This document shows, one piece after another, positions 23,700 through 33,893 of a DNA stretch of 64,000 bases (the stretch's first letter is position 1; each line of letters opens with the position of its first letter). Position numbers and translations under genes: made by a program. The DNA comes from Cynocephalus volans (lineage: Eukaryota > Chordata > Mammalia > Dermoptera > Cynocephalidae), in the NCBI RefSeq assembly GCF_027409185.1, contig NC_084467.1, positions 17,102,501 through 17,166,500 on the forward strand, in the 5' to 3' direction. Below the pieces are notes generated by a model. It saw nothing but the letters and a program-made list of their open reading frames with translations. It did no database searches and had not been told where the DNA came from.

Positions 23700-24839
23700 G
23701 ACTGCCCTGGCTCAGAAGTCCAGGGTGCTTCCTGTGTCTATTCAGTGATTGTCACTGGACTGGTTTTGGGTGTTGGGGGTCATCGCTGAGGCCCCTGGCC
23801 CTCCCTCCTCCCTGGCTTGGGGGATCAGGGGGCTTCCTGTCCTTCTCGGTTTTATGGGTGTTCTTTGGTGAAGTGAGATCTTTACTGGTTAATATCAAAC
23901 TTTGTGTCTGGTCTGTGGGTATTTTGTTTTTTCTTTCAGTTCTGTGTTGGACTATTCGCTATTCCCACTACTTAAACTCTGTACTGGAACTAATTTGTTG
24001 TCCTTTACTTACTTCTAAAATGGGGAAACCTCCTGTGGGGACCAGTACTTGAGCCCTGTGCTTGAACTAAATTGCTGCTTTGCTGCTGATTCCCTGGGGA
24101 AGGCTTTCTGTGTAGCTCGGGTTTTAATGGTTGACTTTGCAGGTACTTCCAGGTCTCCGGGAGATCTGGCACACCTGGGTTGTGTAGAAACTCTGGTCTG
24201 GGACTGGGTCTTTTCAGCAAACTGCACCCCCTGCAGTTCTATATTCCTAACAAGACGGCACTGAGTGGTCCTGTGCTGACTGGGGGACAGATCAGCTGTC
24301 CTTGCTGTGCCCCATTGTTCCCCCCACTGCCTGCTCTCCAAACACTTCCCATGGGACGGCTGTTTGCAGGTCCCTTGTGATGACTCACCAGCCTCTCAGT
24401 GGCTCTTTTTTCAGTTGTCTGTGGCTGCTTGCTCCTATATGGGTCCACAAGAACCCTATTAGTGGCCTTACTGGCCTAGGGGCCACCAAGGGCCTCTTCC
24501 CCCCTGCCACCTCCAAGAAACTTCATCCGAAGGGCACAGCTATGGCTTTTGTCAGCTTCTGAACTGTGCGCTCAGCAGGGCCAGGCTTGTAGCGGCCCGG
24601 GCTGGAAATGGTAGGAGCAGTCCTTCCTTTCTCTCATCGTGGCTTCTCCTGCTTTCGTGAACTCTGTAGGTCTCTCCCCCTCTTCTCCTGAGCCCCTGAG
24701 CCCCTGAGCTCTAGCAGCCCCAGCTTGGCTGTCGTAGCTTTATAACAGTAGTAAATTGGTTGACTGTGGGAAAGAATGATGCTGGGGACCATCTATTCTG
24801 CCATCCTGAGCAGAAGCCTCCAAATCTTTTAAAAACCAT

Positions 24840-25150
24840 ATTGTCAATAACAATTTTTTAGTAATGATTAGCACGTCAACGCAAACAATTTTTTGCTTTT
24901 GTTTCCTAAATCATCAAAAGCCAACAATCCACTTTTTGAAAAAGCACAATGTCAATACTTCAATTCCCTTTTTTTCAAGGCCTGTCAAGTGATCAATTCC
25001 CTTTTAAAAATGAAAAAGGATCAACGTGGCAATGCTTTCTTTTACTCAAGTGACGCTAACAATTTCATTCTCATTTTAAAATCATTGAAGTGTCAATAAT
25101 TCATTCTATCTTAAGAGAGTCAACAATTCCTTTTTCTTTTCCTTTTGCAG
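24840..25150. repeat. Degenerate CAAnAATTC-type repeats
   Basis: Variants of GTCAATAATTC / GTCAACAATTCC followed by C/T- and T-rich text recur about seven times (near 24850, 24890, 24925, 24953, 24987, 25092, 25121). Irregular spacing of 30-60 bases suggests a worn minisatellite. Confidence 0.45.
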
Positions 25151-26099
25151 AACGTTAACGTTGGCCACATTTTAGAGAGTTCCACTTTGGCAAATAGATT
25201 ATTAAAAAATCACCCACATTCCCCCTTCTCTTACACAGGTGCTACATTTTGATGATTCCTTCCACTTCATTTTCTTTTTGTTTAGAAAACCTGTCAAGAG
25301 TTACATTCAATGACGTGGACTGAGCACCTACTGGTATTGTGTGTCAGGCATGGGGCACAGGAGGATGACTCAAACTCAACACAGTCCAGCTGGGAAGCCA
25401 GATCCTGCCCAGCAGGGAAGGTGACTTGGCTCCGTGTTCTAATGGAGGCCCAGAGAGACGTAGGGCCCAGGGAGCTCTGGTTACTTGGGGTGAGAAGACT
25501 AGAGCTCTCAATGGCCCTCACATCCAGATAACTGAGGCATCAAGGGATTTCTGTCAAACGTGAATCTGTCAATCCTTTGTCAGTTAACCTCAAAGACACA
25601 GTGCTGAGAAATCTTGTTCTCTGAAGTCAGAGATTGTCAGAAACTTTGATGTTCAAAATCACATCAGTGAGAACAGAACATCCCACTCTTGTCTAGTGGG
25701 TTACAGCCAGATTTGACACAGAGAAGCAACCTGGATTTCCAACCAAGGTTCAGAGCTTCAGAAAAGGCGTTTTTGAACACAACGGTCTATATTTATCTAC
25801 ACTTTGTGGTGTCCAGGAAAACAGCACTATGAGTTCAGTTCTCAGCCCAAGCCAGCTATTAACCCCTTTACACACAGCCAGGTTTGCTTTGAGCCTATCA
25901 ACACTACTTCATTTCAATTTCACCTAAAATCCACTCTCTGTCAAATCCTATGATAATCTTGTTTCTTCTTTCTTTGGTGAGGCACTCTACAATTTCTCTG
26001 GTGTGCTGTCTCCTTTGCTGCATCAAGTTAATAAACCTAACTTTGTTACTCTACAGCTATGTCCCTGGTGTTTATCGGATTGGCTTTATCATAAAATTC
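25151..26099. other. Intergenic with probable old LTR end
   Basis: The stretch 25915-26085 (GGTGAGGCACTCTACAATTT, TTAATAAACCTAACTTTGTT) looks like a worn LTR polyadenylation end. The rest is unassigned and no gene is seen. Confidence 0.4.
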
Positions 26100-26202
26100 A
26101 AGCCTCCTCCTGGAGGGAGGAGAGGGAGGAGGGAGGGAGGTAAGGGGCAACAATAATCAAACACAATGTATATCGACAAAATAAAATTTAAAAAAAAAAA
26201 GA
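26100..26202 (+). mobile_element. L1 3' end, severely truncated
   Basis: GGAGGGAGGAGAGGGAGG then TATATCGACAAAATAAAATT and poly(A): the same terminus as the L1 at 1335-5825, here only about 100 bases long. Confidence 0.85.
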
Positions 26203-28049
26203 AGAGGTGAAGCTTGAGGTTACAAAGTAAGGAGAAGGCTGGTGTGCTTGAAGCAGAGTAAGTGAATAGGAGGGTGGGGCAAAGTACGAAGTTTGAATTT
26301 TCCCTTGAATGATATAATAACCTCACACAGAGCCCTAACGTATATACTTTCATATAAATTTCTAAACCTATAAAATTGGGGCTGCTCTCAGGCATAAAGT
26401 GCCATCTTTTAGTCCCCTGAAGTTTTCTGAAGCAGGCCTAAGGAAACTTAGAGTTTGGTAGTGTTGCTTTGCCTCACAGGGATTTGTCACCTCTCTTCCT
26501 CTGGGTGACAGAGATGGAAAAAGGATTACTCAAAGCCCACCTCTTCTGAGCAGTGAGACAATCCGAAGGGGTTAATTTTCTCGAACCCTGAAGAGAGAGG
26601 CATTCCTGCTTTGGGAAATTAACCCTGAACTGGGGTTCTGTCTCAGTATTTATTCTCCAAACTAGGTTACAGAAAAAGAACATAGGTGGAGTTATGGTTA
26701 AGTATAGTTTAACACTAGAAGCTGGTAACATCAGTGAAATAAAATGACATTCCATAATGCAATTTGCAAAAGGTTAAGTCTATCCACCAACAAAAACTTG
26801 TTCTTAGCAAATACTGTCTTTTCCTCCAGCAGATTCCTCAGTATTTTTACATAACAATAAAGTAACATTTTTAAACATATCAATCAGTAGGTTAACCTGC
26901 TCCAAAGACGTCTGTCCTTGAGCCAACAACTTTGCTGTGTTACAATTCTATATCCACAACAGAGACTTTAGCCTGGGGAAAGTTTCCTGTCTTTTGCAAA
27001 CTTAACATCTCTATGTGTAATTTTAAAAGGTTAGGTTAAACCTGAAACTACAGGGCTTTGGAAACTAGGCCCTGTGAAATACATTTGCTTTGTCAATGTT
27101 AGTATACTCCACAGGTAGAGGCAGTTGAAAGACTTTGATTTAGTCCAATCCTCTCATTTTACATATGGGGAACTGAGGCTGAGGGAGGAGGTAAAAGGTG
27201 GAAGCACGGTTGTAGGAGTGAGTGGGGGAAGGGCCCACGTTCCCTGGTAAGGAGCAGCAGGGCCAGAGCAGAGTCCTGGTTCTTGGGCCAGCAGTACTTG
27301 ACCGTTTAGGAGTTTATAGACCAGCAGAGGCAGTATAGACAAAGGGTACATCTTCCCTTCTCCAAGGACACTGGCTCTGGGGTGATAACCCTGTAAAGGG
27401 GCTTTGGGGTGTCCCTATTAATCCCATAGCCCACTCCATTTGCTAGGCCACTTGGAAGGCCAGCTAAGTGCCTCTTCCCACCAGCCAAGTCCCTTCCCCT
27501 TCAGGTTAAGAGCAAGGAGGGAGTTGGGAGGGCTGCCTCGGGTAGCAGCTCTGTGTTTCCTCTTGCTGGCTATGCCATTTCACCTGTGCCCAGACTCAAA
27601 CCAGATTGGTATGATTTCAAATCTTCACTTCTGAACCACCATGCTACAGTGCCTAGTCTGACAGCAAGTGGACAGTCTTGGGGGAAGAGGCACACAGGGC
27701 TAAGATTTAACTTCTTATACACAGTGTCTGGCACCCCTCTCCCCCAAGTGTGTCATACCCCCATGGGCATATGCCCTCTGCAGTCTGGGTACACTGAGGC
27801 AGGGCCTACGTTAATGGACTGTGCCCACTGCCTCATCTGGAGTGATTCCATGGAGCACCCCACAGCACCACGGCCTCCAAACAGCAGCCAGCCACCCCTG
27901 TCTCTTGGTTTCTCTGCTTGCACTGGTGCAAAGGCTCATGGGTGTAACCTCAGGGTGGGGTGCTGACTCAGCTGCGGGCGGGCTCCCGGAGAATCCCAAT
28001 TCCCCCTTCATCTCTTTCCATCTTGCAGCTGGGCAAACTGCGGCTGCAC
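26203..28049. other. Intergenic between repeats and CpG island
   Basis: MIR-like text near 27140-27200 (TTTTACATATGGGGAACTGA). No supported exon. GC content rises towards 28 kb. Confidence 0.45.
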
Positions 28050-28680
28050 AGGAAGACAAACAACCTCTCTGGAGCTAAAAAGCAGCCTCGGCAGCACCCA
28101 CAGCCTCCCGCGGTAAGGACTGAGGACGGATAAGAGACCAGCAAGGGTTAAAATCATGAAGCCGCGGAGCCCCGCCCAGGCCTAGAGAGACCCGGCCCCT
28201 CTAACCATTTCCCCGCCTTCCAGCTTCCGGTTGTGAGCGCGACTTCTGTTCCCGGCGGGGCGCCTCAAAGCGGTGCTCCGGGAAGGTGGTGTCCCTACTT
28301 CCGAGTCACTTGTGGGTTTGGGTCTTACCCTGACCCTCCCCGCCCACTGCTCCCCGCCCCGCGAGGTGGCATCTGCGCAGGTGAACTCCCCGCTTCGCTC
28401 CTCTTCCTCTTCCCCGGCGCTCGGTCCGTGGCGAGCGGCCGGCCCTGGGCGCGGGGAGGCCCTGCCGTTGGGGCTGTGGGGTCTGCGGGCTCCTCGGGCT
28501 GGCGGGATCCCCGTTCTGGAGCCCTGGAAGCTCGTTTCCAGGTCTGGCTTCGTCCTTCCGAGCCGCGCCCGTGTGCTGGGAGGCGTCGGGCTGAGCTTTC
28601 CGCCCACGCCGGGGATTCCTTTACTCGGTTGAGTCGTCGTCCCACCTTGTAGCCTTGGGACCCTGCGCGGGTCCCCTCTC
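28050..28680. promoter_or_regulatory. CpG-island promoter
   Basis: A dense run of CpG and GC, unlike the rest of the window. It holds GC boxes (CCCCGCCC near 28337 and 28354), an ETS-type CTTCCGG at about 28225, and no TATA box. Several overlapping frames on both strands are expected by chance in GC-rich DNA and have no recognised domain. In human, the interval after CELA3 genes starts LINC00339 and then CDC42 (established synteny, recalled), so this island may start the LINC00339 counterpart on the plus strand. The strand and transcript are inference. Confidence 0.7.
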
Positions 28681-28689
28681 TGGAGCCTC

Positions 28690-29147
28690 AATTTGCTTCT
28701 CTGTGAACGGAAATAACAGTATCTGCCCAGTGGGTTATTGGGAGGATTGAGTCAGGGAAAGCTGCGGGGTGTCTGGCCGTAAAATTCAACAAATGGTAGT
28801 TACTCCGTCGTTGCTGTTAAAGGGAACCACCAGGGCAGTAGAGGTGTCAGGAGTCGAAGCTCGGTGGTGAAGAGGATCACACGGAGGAGAATGTGTGACG
28901 TTCAGCGCAATGTCAGAGAGGAAAGGAGTGCGCGGGTAACGAGGTATTAACCGCTGCGGGCGCTTTCTGTGTGGCAGGCGGTCTTCTAGAACTCAGGATC
29001 TGTAAGCCCGGTGTGTTGTGAAGCTGGTCCGTCTTTCAGAGCCAACCTTGAGAACTGGCCTATTGACAGTCGAGACTACTCCTAGAAGCCAGGGTTGTAA
29101 AGTCCTTGGGTGCTGGGAACTAGAAGAATTAATAAAAGTGTTTTCAT
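28690..29147. other. Flank of the CpG island, MIR-like text
   Basis: A MIR-like tail (TTGCTTCTCTGTGAACGGAA) is at 28690-28800. Nothing else recognised. Confidence 0.4.
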
Positions 29148-29228
29148 TATCTCTGTGAGAGCACAGCCTTATAACCCCAAGATCACGGGTTCGGTTCCCC
29201 CGCCCAGCAGGCCACCAAAAGAAAAAAA
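29148..29228 (+). mobile_element. tRNA-derived SINE fragment
   Basis: GTGAGAGCACAGCCTTATAA, CCCCAAGATCACGGGTTCGG and a following A-rich then G-rich tail correspond to the 3' two thirds of a tRNA-Ile SINE. A G10 run follows directly. Confidence 0.65.
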
Positions 29229-30940
29229 AGGGGGGGGGGTGTTTTCCTAAATGGGCTAGGGGTTTTCACTCAGAAAGGTTTTGGGCAGGAGGGGAATGCC
29301 TGAAAATTTTCTCCCTGTTGAGTTATGCAATTATATTTGTAGTTAAAGAGAAAACAACACGGAAAGATGTAAAATGAAAACATTTCCTCTTCTACCGTTC
29401 CTGCTCCTCAGAAGGAAATACAATTAATTTCTCTGACAACCTTCCATGTATTGTTTGGGGACGTGTCAGGTTATACATGCTTCTTTGTATGTATTTTTAA
29501 TTTCCTCAGATGGGATCATCCTTCGCATATTGGTGTGCACCTTAGTCGTGTGATGTGTTGGGGACAGCGTTACTTGTTAGCACTCATAGACCTACTTCGT
29601 TCTTTACATGGATACACATTATTCCACTGAGGGGTTGACAATACTGTAATCATTTCCCTGTTGATGGACACTTAGGTTCCCAATATTTTGCTTTCTCACA
29701 ATATTTAACCCATCCTTTCCCTGACTAAATATTTCCTTTTTATCCAATGCACCCCTGAATTATGGGGTACCCTGCCTTGTCCTTCTCATCACCCTAGGTT
29801 AGTAATCACTTACTTTTGGTGATGAGCACACCCTGTTGATTGAGCAAAAACCCAGATAATGTGAGAACTGATGTGCTCCAAGAATATCCAAGGTACAGTG
29901 TCTAGACTCAATTCAAGGCTCCTGGAACATGGGTCAGGGAACCTGTAGAGAAGAGATGACTAGGTGCTGGGAACTAGTTAATGCACGGCAGCTGGTCAGT
30001 GTTAGTGATTGTTGGCCTCTGTCAGTTGTTGCCCAGGAAACAGATTTTGAGAAACTCTGAGGTGGGAGGGATTTTAAATGTCAATACTCCTGCTCTGTAG
30101 ACAAGGGAGGGATTAGTTTTTTGGGGGAAGAGGGTATTTATGAAAAAGATGATCCTTGAATAGTGACTACTTCATAGGGATTGTACACTTTGATTGGACT
30201 GGCCCTGAGAAATAGTTTAGTTTCTGTTCTGTTACTGGAAGTCTTTCTTTTTAAAAAATAAGTTAACATAGGATGTAGTTTTCTTGTACATAACTTGTCT
30301 CTTGAACTGGGGCTCTAACACAAATGAAGCAAAGGCTATTTTTTTTCTGGCATTTTACAGGTATTTATTTCACCCACCCCCCTTCCTCCCAGTACAACTG
30401 GGTAGATAATCCTGGTGCTCTCTAACATGGAAAGAGTTCAGAGTCTACACTACTGACGGGAGGAACTTAGGTTCTTGATCTTAACATACAGGCCTTAGGC
30501 CCCACCCTTATGGTAGCTCGTAAGGTGGTCATTTTTTAAACATTTGATATTTTTTCACCATCATGAAAGAGATGGAAGAAGGTAGAAAAGACAGTAGAGT
30601 CGATGTAGATGAATAGACGTTTTCTATTTTGCTCTGTGGACATAAGAAGTGTTCCGTAAAAATGGTTGCAGGAAGCTAACACCAATGATTATAAGCTCCC
30701 TCCCCCAGTCATGTGAATATATAATTCCTTTTGTTTTAACACAATGTAAAATACGTCCTAATGGGGGGAAAATGTGCAAGATTCTTTAGCAAGGTCAGCG
30801 TTTTCTCATTCTTTCTGCTTTGAGAATCTACATTTCCCATTTTGGTAAACCTTTGACACACTTTCTGAAGTGTGTCAATTGATCCACCAGGAAGAAAACA
30901 AAAAATAGAATTTCTAGTAGCCTTATTAAGAAACCGTGTT
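29229..30940. other. Intergenic, old repeat text only
   Basis: The stretch 29450-29720 resembles the 3' region of an old L1 (GTTGATGGACACTTAGGTTC). No exon found. Confidence 0.4.
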
Positions 30941-31090
30941 AGGGCCGGCCCGTGGCTCACTCGGTAGAGTGCGGTGCTGATAACACCAAGGCCACGGGTT
31001 CGGATCCTATATAAGGATGGCTGGTCTGCTCACTGGCTGAGCATGGTGCTGACAACACCAAGCCAAGGGTTGAGATCCCCTTACCGGTCA

Positions 31091-31122
<32 letters not shown>
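30941..31122 (+). mobile_element. Dimeric tRNA-Ile SINE, copy 1 of a tandem pair
   Basis: The left unit begins AGGGCCGGCCCGTGGCTCAC. The right unit begins GGATGGCTGGTCTGCTCACT and ends TTACCGGTCATCTTTT plus about 27 A. AAGAAACCGTGTT flanks it at 30928-30940 and 31123-31135. Confidence 0.95.
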
Positions 31123-31125
<3 letters not shown>

Positions 31126-31135
31126 AAACCGTGTT

Positions 31136-31308
31136 AGGGCCGGCCCGTGGCTCACTTGGGAGAATGTGGTGCTGATAACACCAAGGCCACGAGTTCGGAT
31201 CCCTATATAGGGATGTCCGGTTCGCTCACTTGGGAGAGCACAGTGCTGACAACACCAAGTCAAGGGTTAAGATCCCCTTACTGGTCATCTTTTTTTAAAA
31301 AAAAAAAA
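31136..31308 (+). mobile_element. Dimeric tRNA-Ile SINE, copy 2 of a tandem pair
   Basis: Same organisation as copy 1, starting right after the shared AAGAAACCGTGTT. A partial third copy of the target text (AAGAAACC) follows its A-tail at about 31311. Confidence 0.95.
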
Positions 31309-31616
31309 GAAAGAAACCTGGGTCTGGACCTGATCCATGAGATCAGAGTACATTAACAATCTGTGTCATTTTGGCTGACCCTGACTTCTTTTTTTGTGCC
31401 GAGGAGTCTAAAACGTTTCTTCCTCAGTTCCAGAATGGACACTAAAGGGTACCCAGAGACACAAAGAAATAGAGAGATCCAGAATGATCAAATCAGGTGA
31501 TGAATGAGGAGCCAGAAGTCATCCTAATACCAACTTCCCAGGTCCAGGTTCCACGAGAACCTCCTGGGCTCCCATCATAGAGCCTCGATGGATACTCTAT
31601 TGAGGACCTTGAGATC

Positions 31617-31930
31617 ATGCCTCAAAGGAATCTTCCTGGCCTTATAGCCTCTAGGAAGAGGTTCAGGAAGTTTCGCTGTGAGGATGCAGCTGGGCCCAGG
31701 GATGTTCTCAGATATCTCCAGGAGCTTGCTGGACAGTGGCTGAGACCTGATATTCACACAAAGGAGCAGATTGTGGAAATGCTGGTGCAGGAGCAATTCC
31801 AGGCTGTCCTGCCTAAGGAGCTCAGAGCTCAAGTGCAGAGATGTCAGCCCAGAGTCAGAATCACTGGCTAAGTCTTGCTGCCACTTGCTTGGCCCACATG
31901 TGAGAAGAAAACCAAAGATTCTCTTTAATG
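31617..31930 (+). pseudogene. Orphan SCAN domain, frame-broken
   Basis: SCAN domains mediate dimerisation of vertebrate zinc-finger transcription factors. Here [37 protein letters not shown] and [18 protein letters not shown] follow the SCAN helices in order. After about 76 residues of the frame starting at 31617, the conserved PES segment ([10 protein letters not shown]) is found in another frame, so a small indel has broken the domain before its last helix. No zinc fingers or KRAB domain are seen within 5 kb. A possible acceptor (TTTCTTCCTCAG) lies near 31427. It may be the remains of a lost SCAN gene or an exon reused in a non-coding transcript from the CpG island 3 kb upstream. Confidence 0.75.
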
Positions 31931-33671
31931 CAGGGTCCAGCTGCAGCCATGGGAAATCTGAACGTCCGTTTTCTTTCAGCTTGTTTTTGACTGGTGGTTA
32001 TAAGAATCCATCAAAACCTGTGGCTGAAGCAGCTTTATTTTCTGGGACTGTGAACTCCAAGGAGTTTCTCTGCCCTCTTGTTAGGACAATTAGCCTGCTG
32101 CTTCAGGCTCTTCCAGGAGCTTGTTTTTCTTTTGCTGGCTGCCCCCTTTTTTTGCACTTTGTGACATGCCTTTTTTTTTTGTTTTTTTGGTGGCTGGCCA
32201 GTTGTGACATGCTTTATAATATATTCTTTTTATGTATCCCAAGAGGTAGTCAGCTTTAACTTTCAGAATTCATGATTCTCGCTTTGGTGGCATGAATGGA
32301 AGCTTCTGTAACCACACCAATAACTTGTTCGAGATGCTCTTGAAATATTAACGTTTGGTCCTTAATAAACATGTCCTGTGGTGATTGATGAGTTCAGCTC
32401 TTAGTAGTCAGCATTTGAGAAATGTGAGATAATATCAGGAATAGATATGAGCTAGAGATAGGAACTGTAGCTGTGTTGTTCTCTGAGCTGGGAAATAGGA
32501 ACAGTCCTGGCCTTTGTTTTCAAAATCAGGATTTAACATGGACAAAGCAGAGAAAAGGGTAAAACAGGGTCATGAGAGGTTAAGTAGCTCTTATGCAGAG
32601 CAGTTCGCTTTGCCCTTTCTCCGTTTCCATCACCTTTGTTTGACAGCTTGTCTTCCTGCAAGAGACTTCCCTGGAAATGTGTCTGACGCTATTCTGTTCT
32701 TCCCGCAACAGAGGTCGTCCTCGCTTTTCTGTGTGTGGAGACCTATTCTTTGGCTGCTAGCTGAGACAGAGCAGTGGCTGTGGTTGTGACAGGCAGAGAG
32801 TAAGCAGCAGCTGCTTCCTCAGCACAACCCACTGTGGAGGGACCTTTCTTCCTGTGTGGCCTGGCTCTTGGACTTGCACATCCTCTCCTGTCACACACTT
32901 GGTGTCTATTCAGAAATTAAGCTTTTGTGTAGGGGCTGTTTAGCTCCATGCTGGAACTCATGTTGATAGTGCTGATGTTTGTTTAGCACTTCCTGTACCT
33001 CTGGGACTGTTTTAGGTGCGAGAATACAAATATGAAACCCAGTTTTAAGAAAATACATGATTTTTGAGGAAGGAGAAAGAAAGATTCAAAAATTTATTGT
33101 TAGAAATACTAGAGTAAATCTAGTTTTCCTTCTGGTATCTGGTATTGAATTGGCACTCACAAAAATATTTACAGTTTTTTTAAAAATGTGAAAAGAAGGG
33201 AAGAGAGGACATGGCCAAGTTGGGGAAGTGACATTTTGATTAAACTTTAGAAGAGGAGTAGGAGATGACTGGATGGAAGGCACGCCTTGGGCAGAAGCTT
33301 GGGAATTCAAAGTCATGTAGCGTTTGGAATAGTGAACATATGGATGAGTGAATTATGCCTTTTGTTTACTCTAGGTTTAGTTTCTTTACTGTTAATTTGA
33401 ATAGTAAAATTTAATATTGGCAAAGGGATTAATAACCCCGATAGGGTCATAGTCTCTCCAGTACTTCAGTTCCAAACATTCTGAAATAATTGCTTTAGTA
33501 TGCAGGGATCAGGAACTCCTGGTGTTAGGAATGTCCTGGCCTGTGTCAGTTTCTCAGCTGCTTCAGTGATCTAGAGTTTAGCAGGGAAGTAAGGGACCTG
33601 AGTTTACAGGTGGACTAAGACATTTTCACCTCAGGGGTTTTATGATAGGTGTGGTTTCTTGAATTGAGTGG
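31931..33671. other. Intergenic, nothing recognised
   Basis: T-rich tract near 32169-32195. No gene or repeat that I can name with confidence. Confidence 0.4.
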
Positions 33672-33893
33672 ACTTAGTACAGGGTTTCTCAATCTTGGCA
33701 CTATTGACATTTTTAGGCTAGATAATTCTTTGTTGTGGGAGCACATCCTGTGCATTGGAGGATATTTAGCAGCGTCCCTGGTCTCTACCTCCTAGATGCC
33801 AGTAGCACCCCCCAAATGTGACAACCAAAATTGTCTCCGGACATTGCCAAATGTCCCCTGCGGAGCAAAATTGCCCCTGGTTGATAACACCAA
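33672..33893 (+). mobile_element. MER5A (hAT-Charlie) DNA transposon
   Basis: CAGGGTTTCTCAATCTTGGC at the left, GGATATTTAGCAGCGTCCCT inside and TTGCCCCTGGTTGATAAC at the right match MER5A with only scattered changes. Confidence 0.9.

Larger units (their letters stand above)
23279..23870. repeat. Tandem units with (GT)n spacers inside the L1 5' UTR
   Basis: About five related units begin CCTGG and share TTCCAGCAGTGCTTCAGTGG and AACTGGGCTGGTTGCAGATG. They start near 23279, 23372, 23548, 23707 and 23811. The two best-matched units are each followed by a long (GT)n run and then CTGTGACTGCCCTGG. Confidence 0.8.
22600..24822 (-). mobile_element. Rearranged L1 with 5' UTR, minus strand
   Basis: Read on the minus strand it begins near 24822 with CTCAGGATGGCAGAATAGAT, continues as a long GC-rich 5' UTR with GT repeats, and reaches about 22900. 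There an ORF2 fragment (complement of TCTGTCCAGTGCTAAGAG near 22840) is joined directly. An A/T-rich 3' terminus with an AATAAA-like end lies near 22600-22700. ORF1 and most of ORF2 are missing, so this is an internal deletion or a composite of two L1 pieces. Confidence 0.6.

Noticed and set aside
23307-23789. Long Val-Cys open frames
   Set aside because: They are translations of the (GT)n microsatellite.
28182-28691. Open frames of 106-169 codons on both strands of the CpG island
   Set aside because: GC-rich DNA has few stops by chance. The frames overlap on both strands and show no domain.
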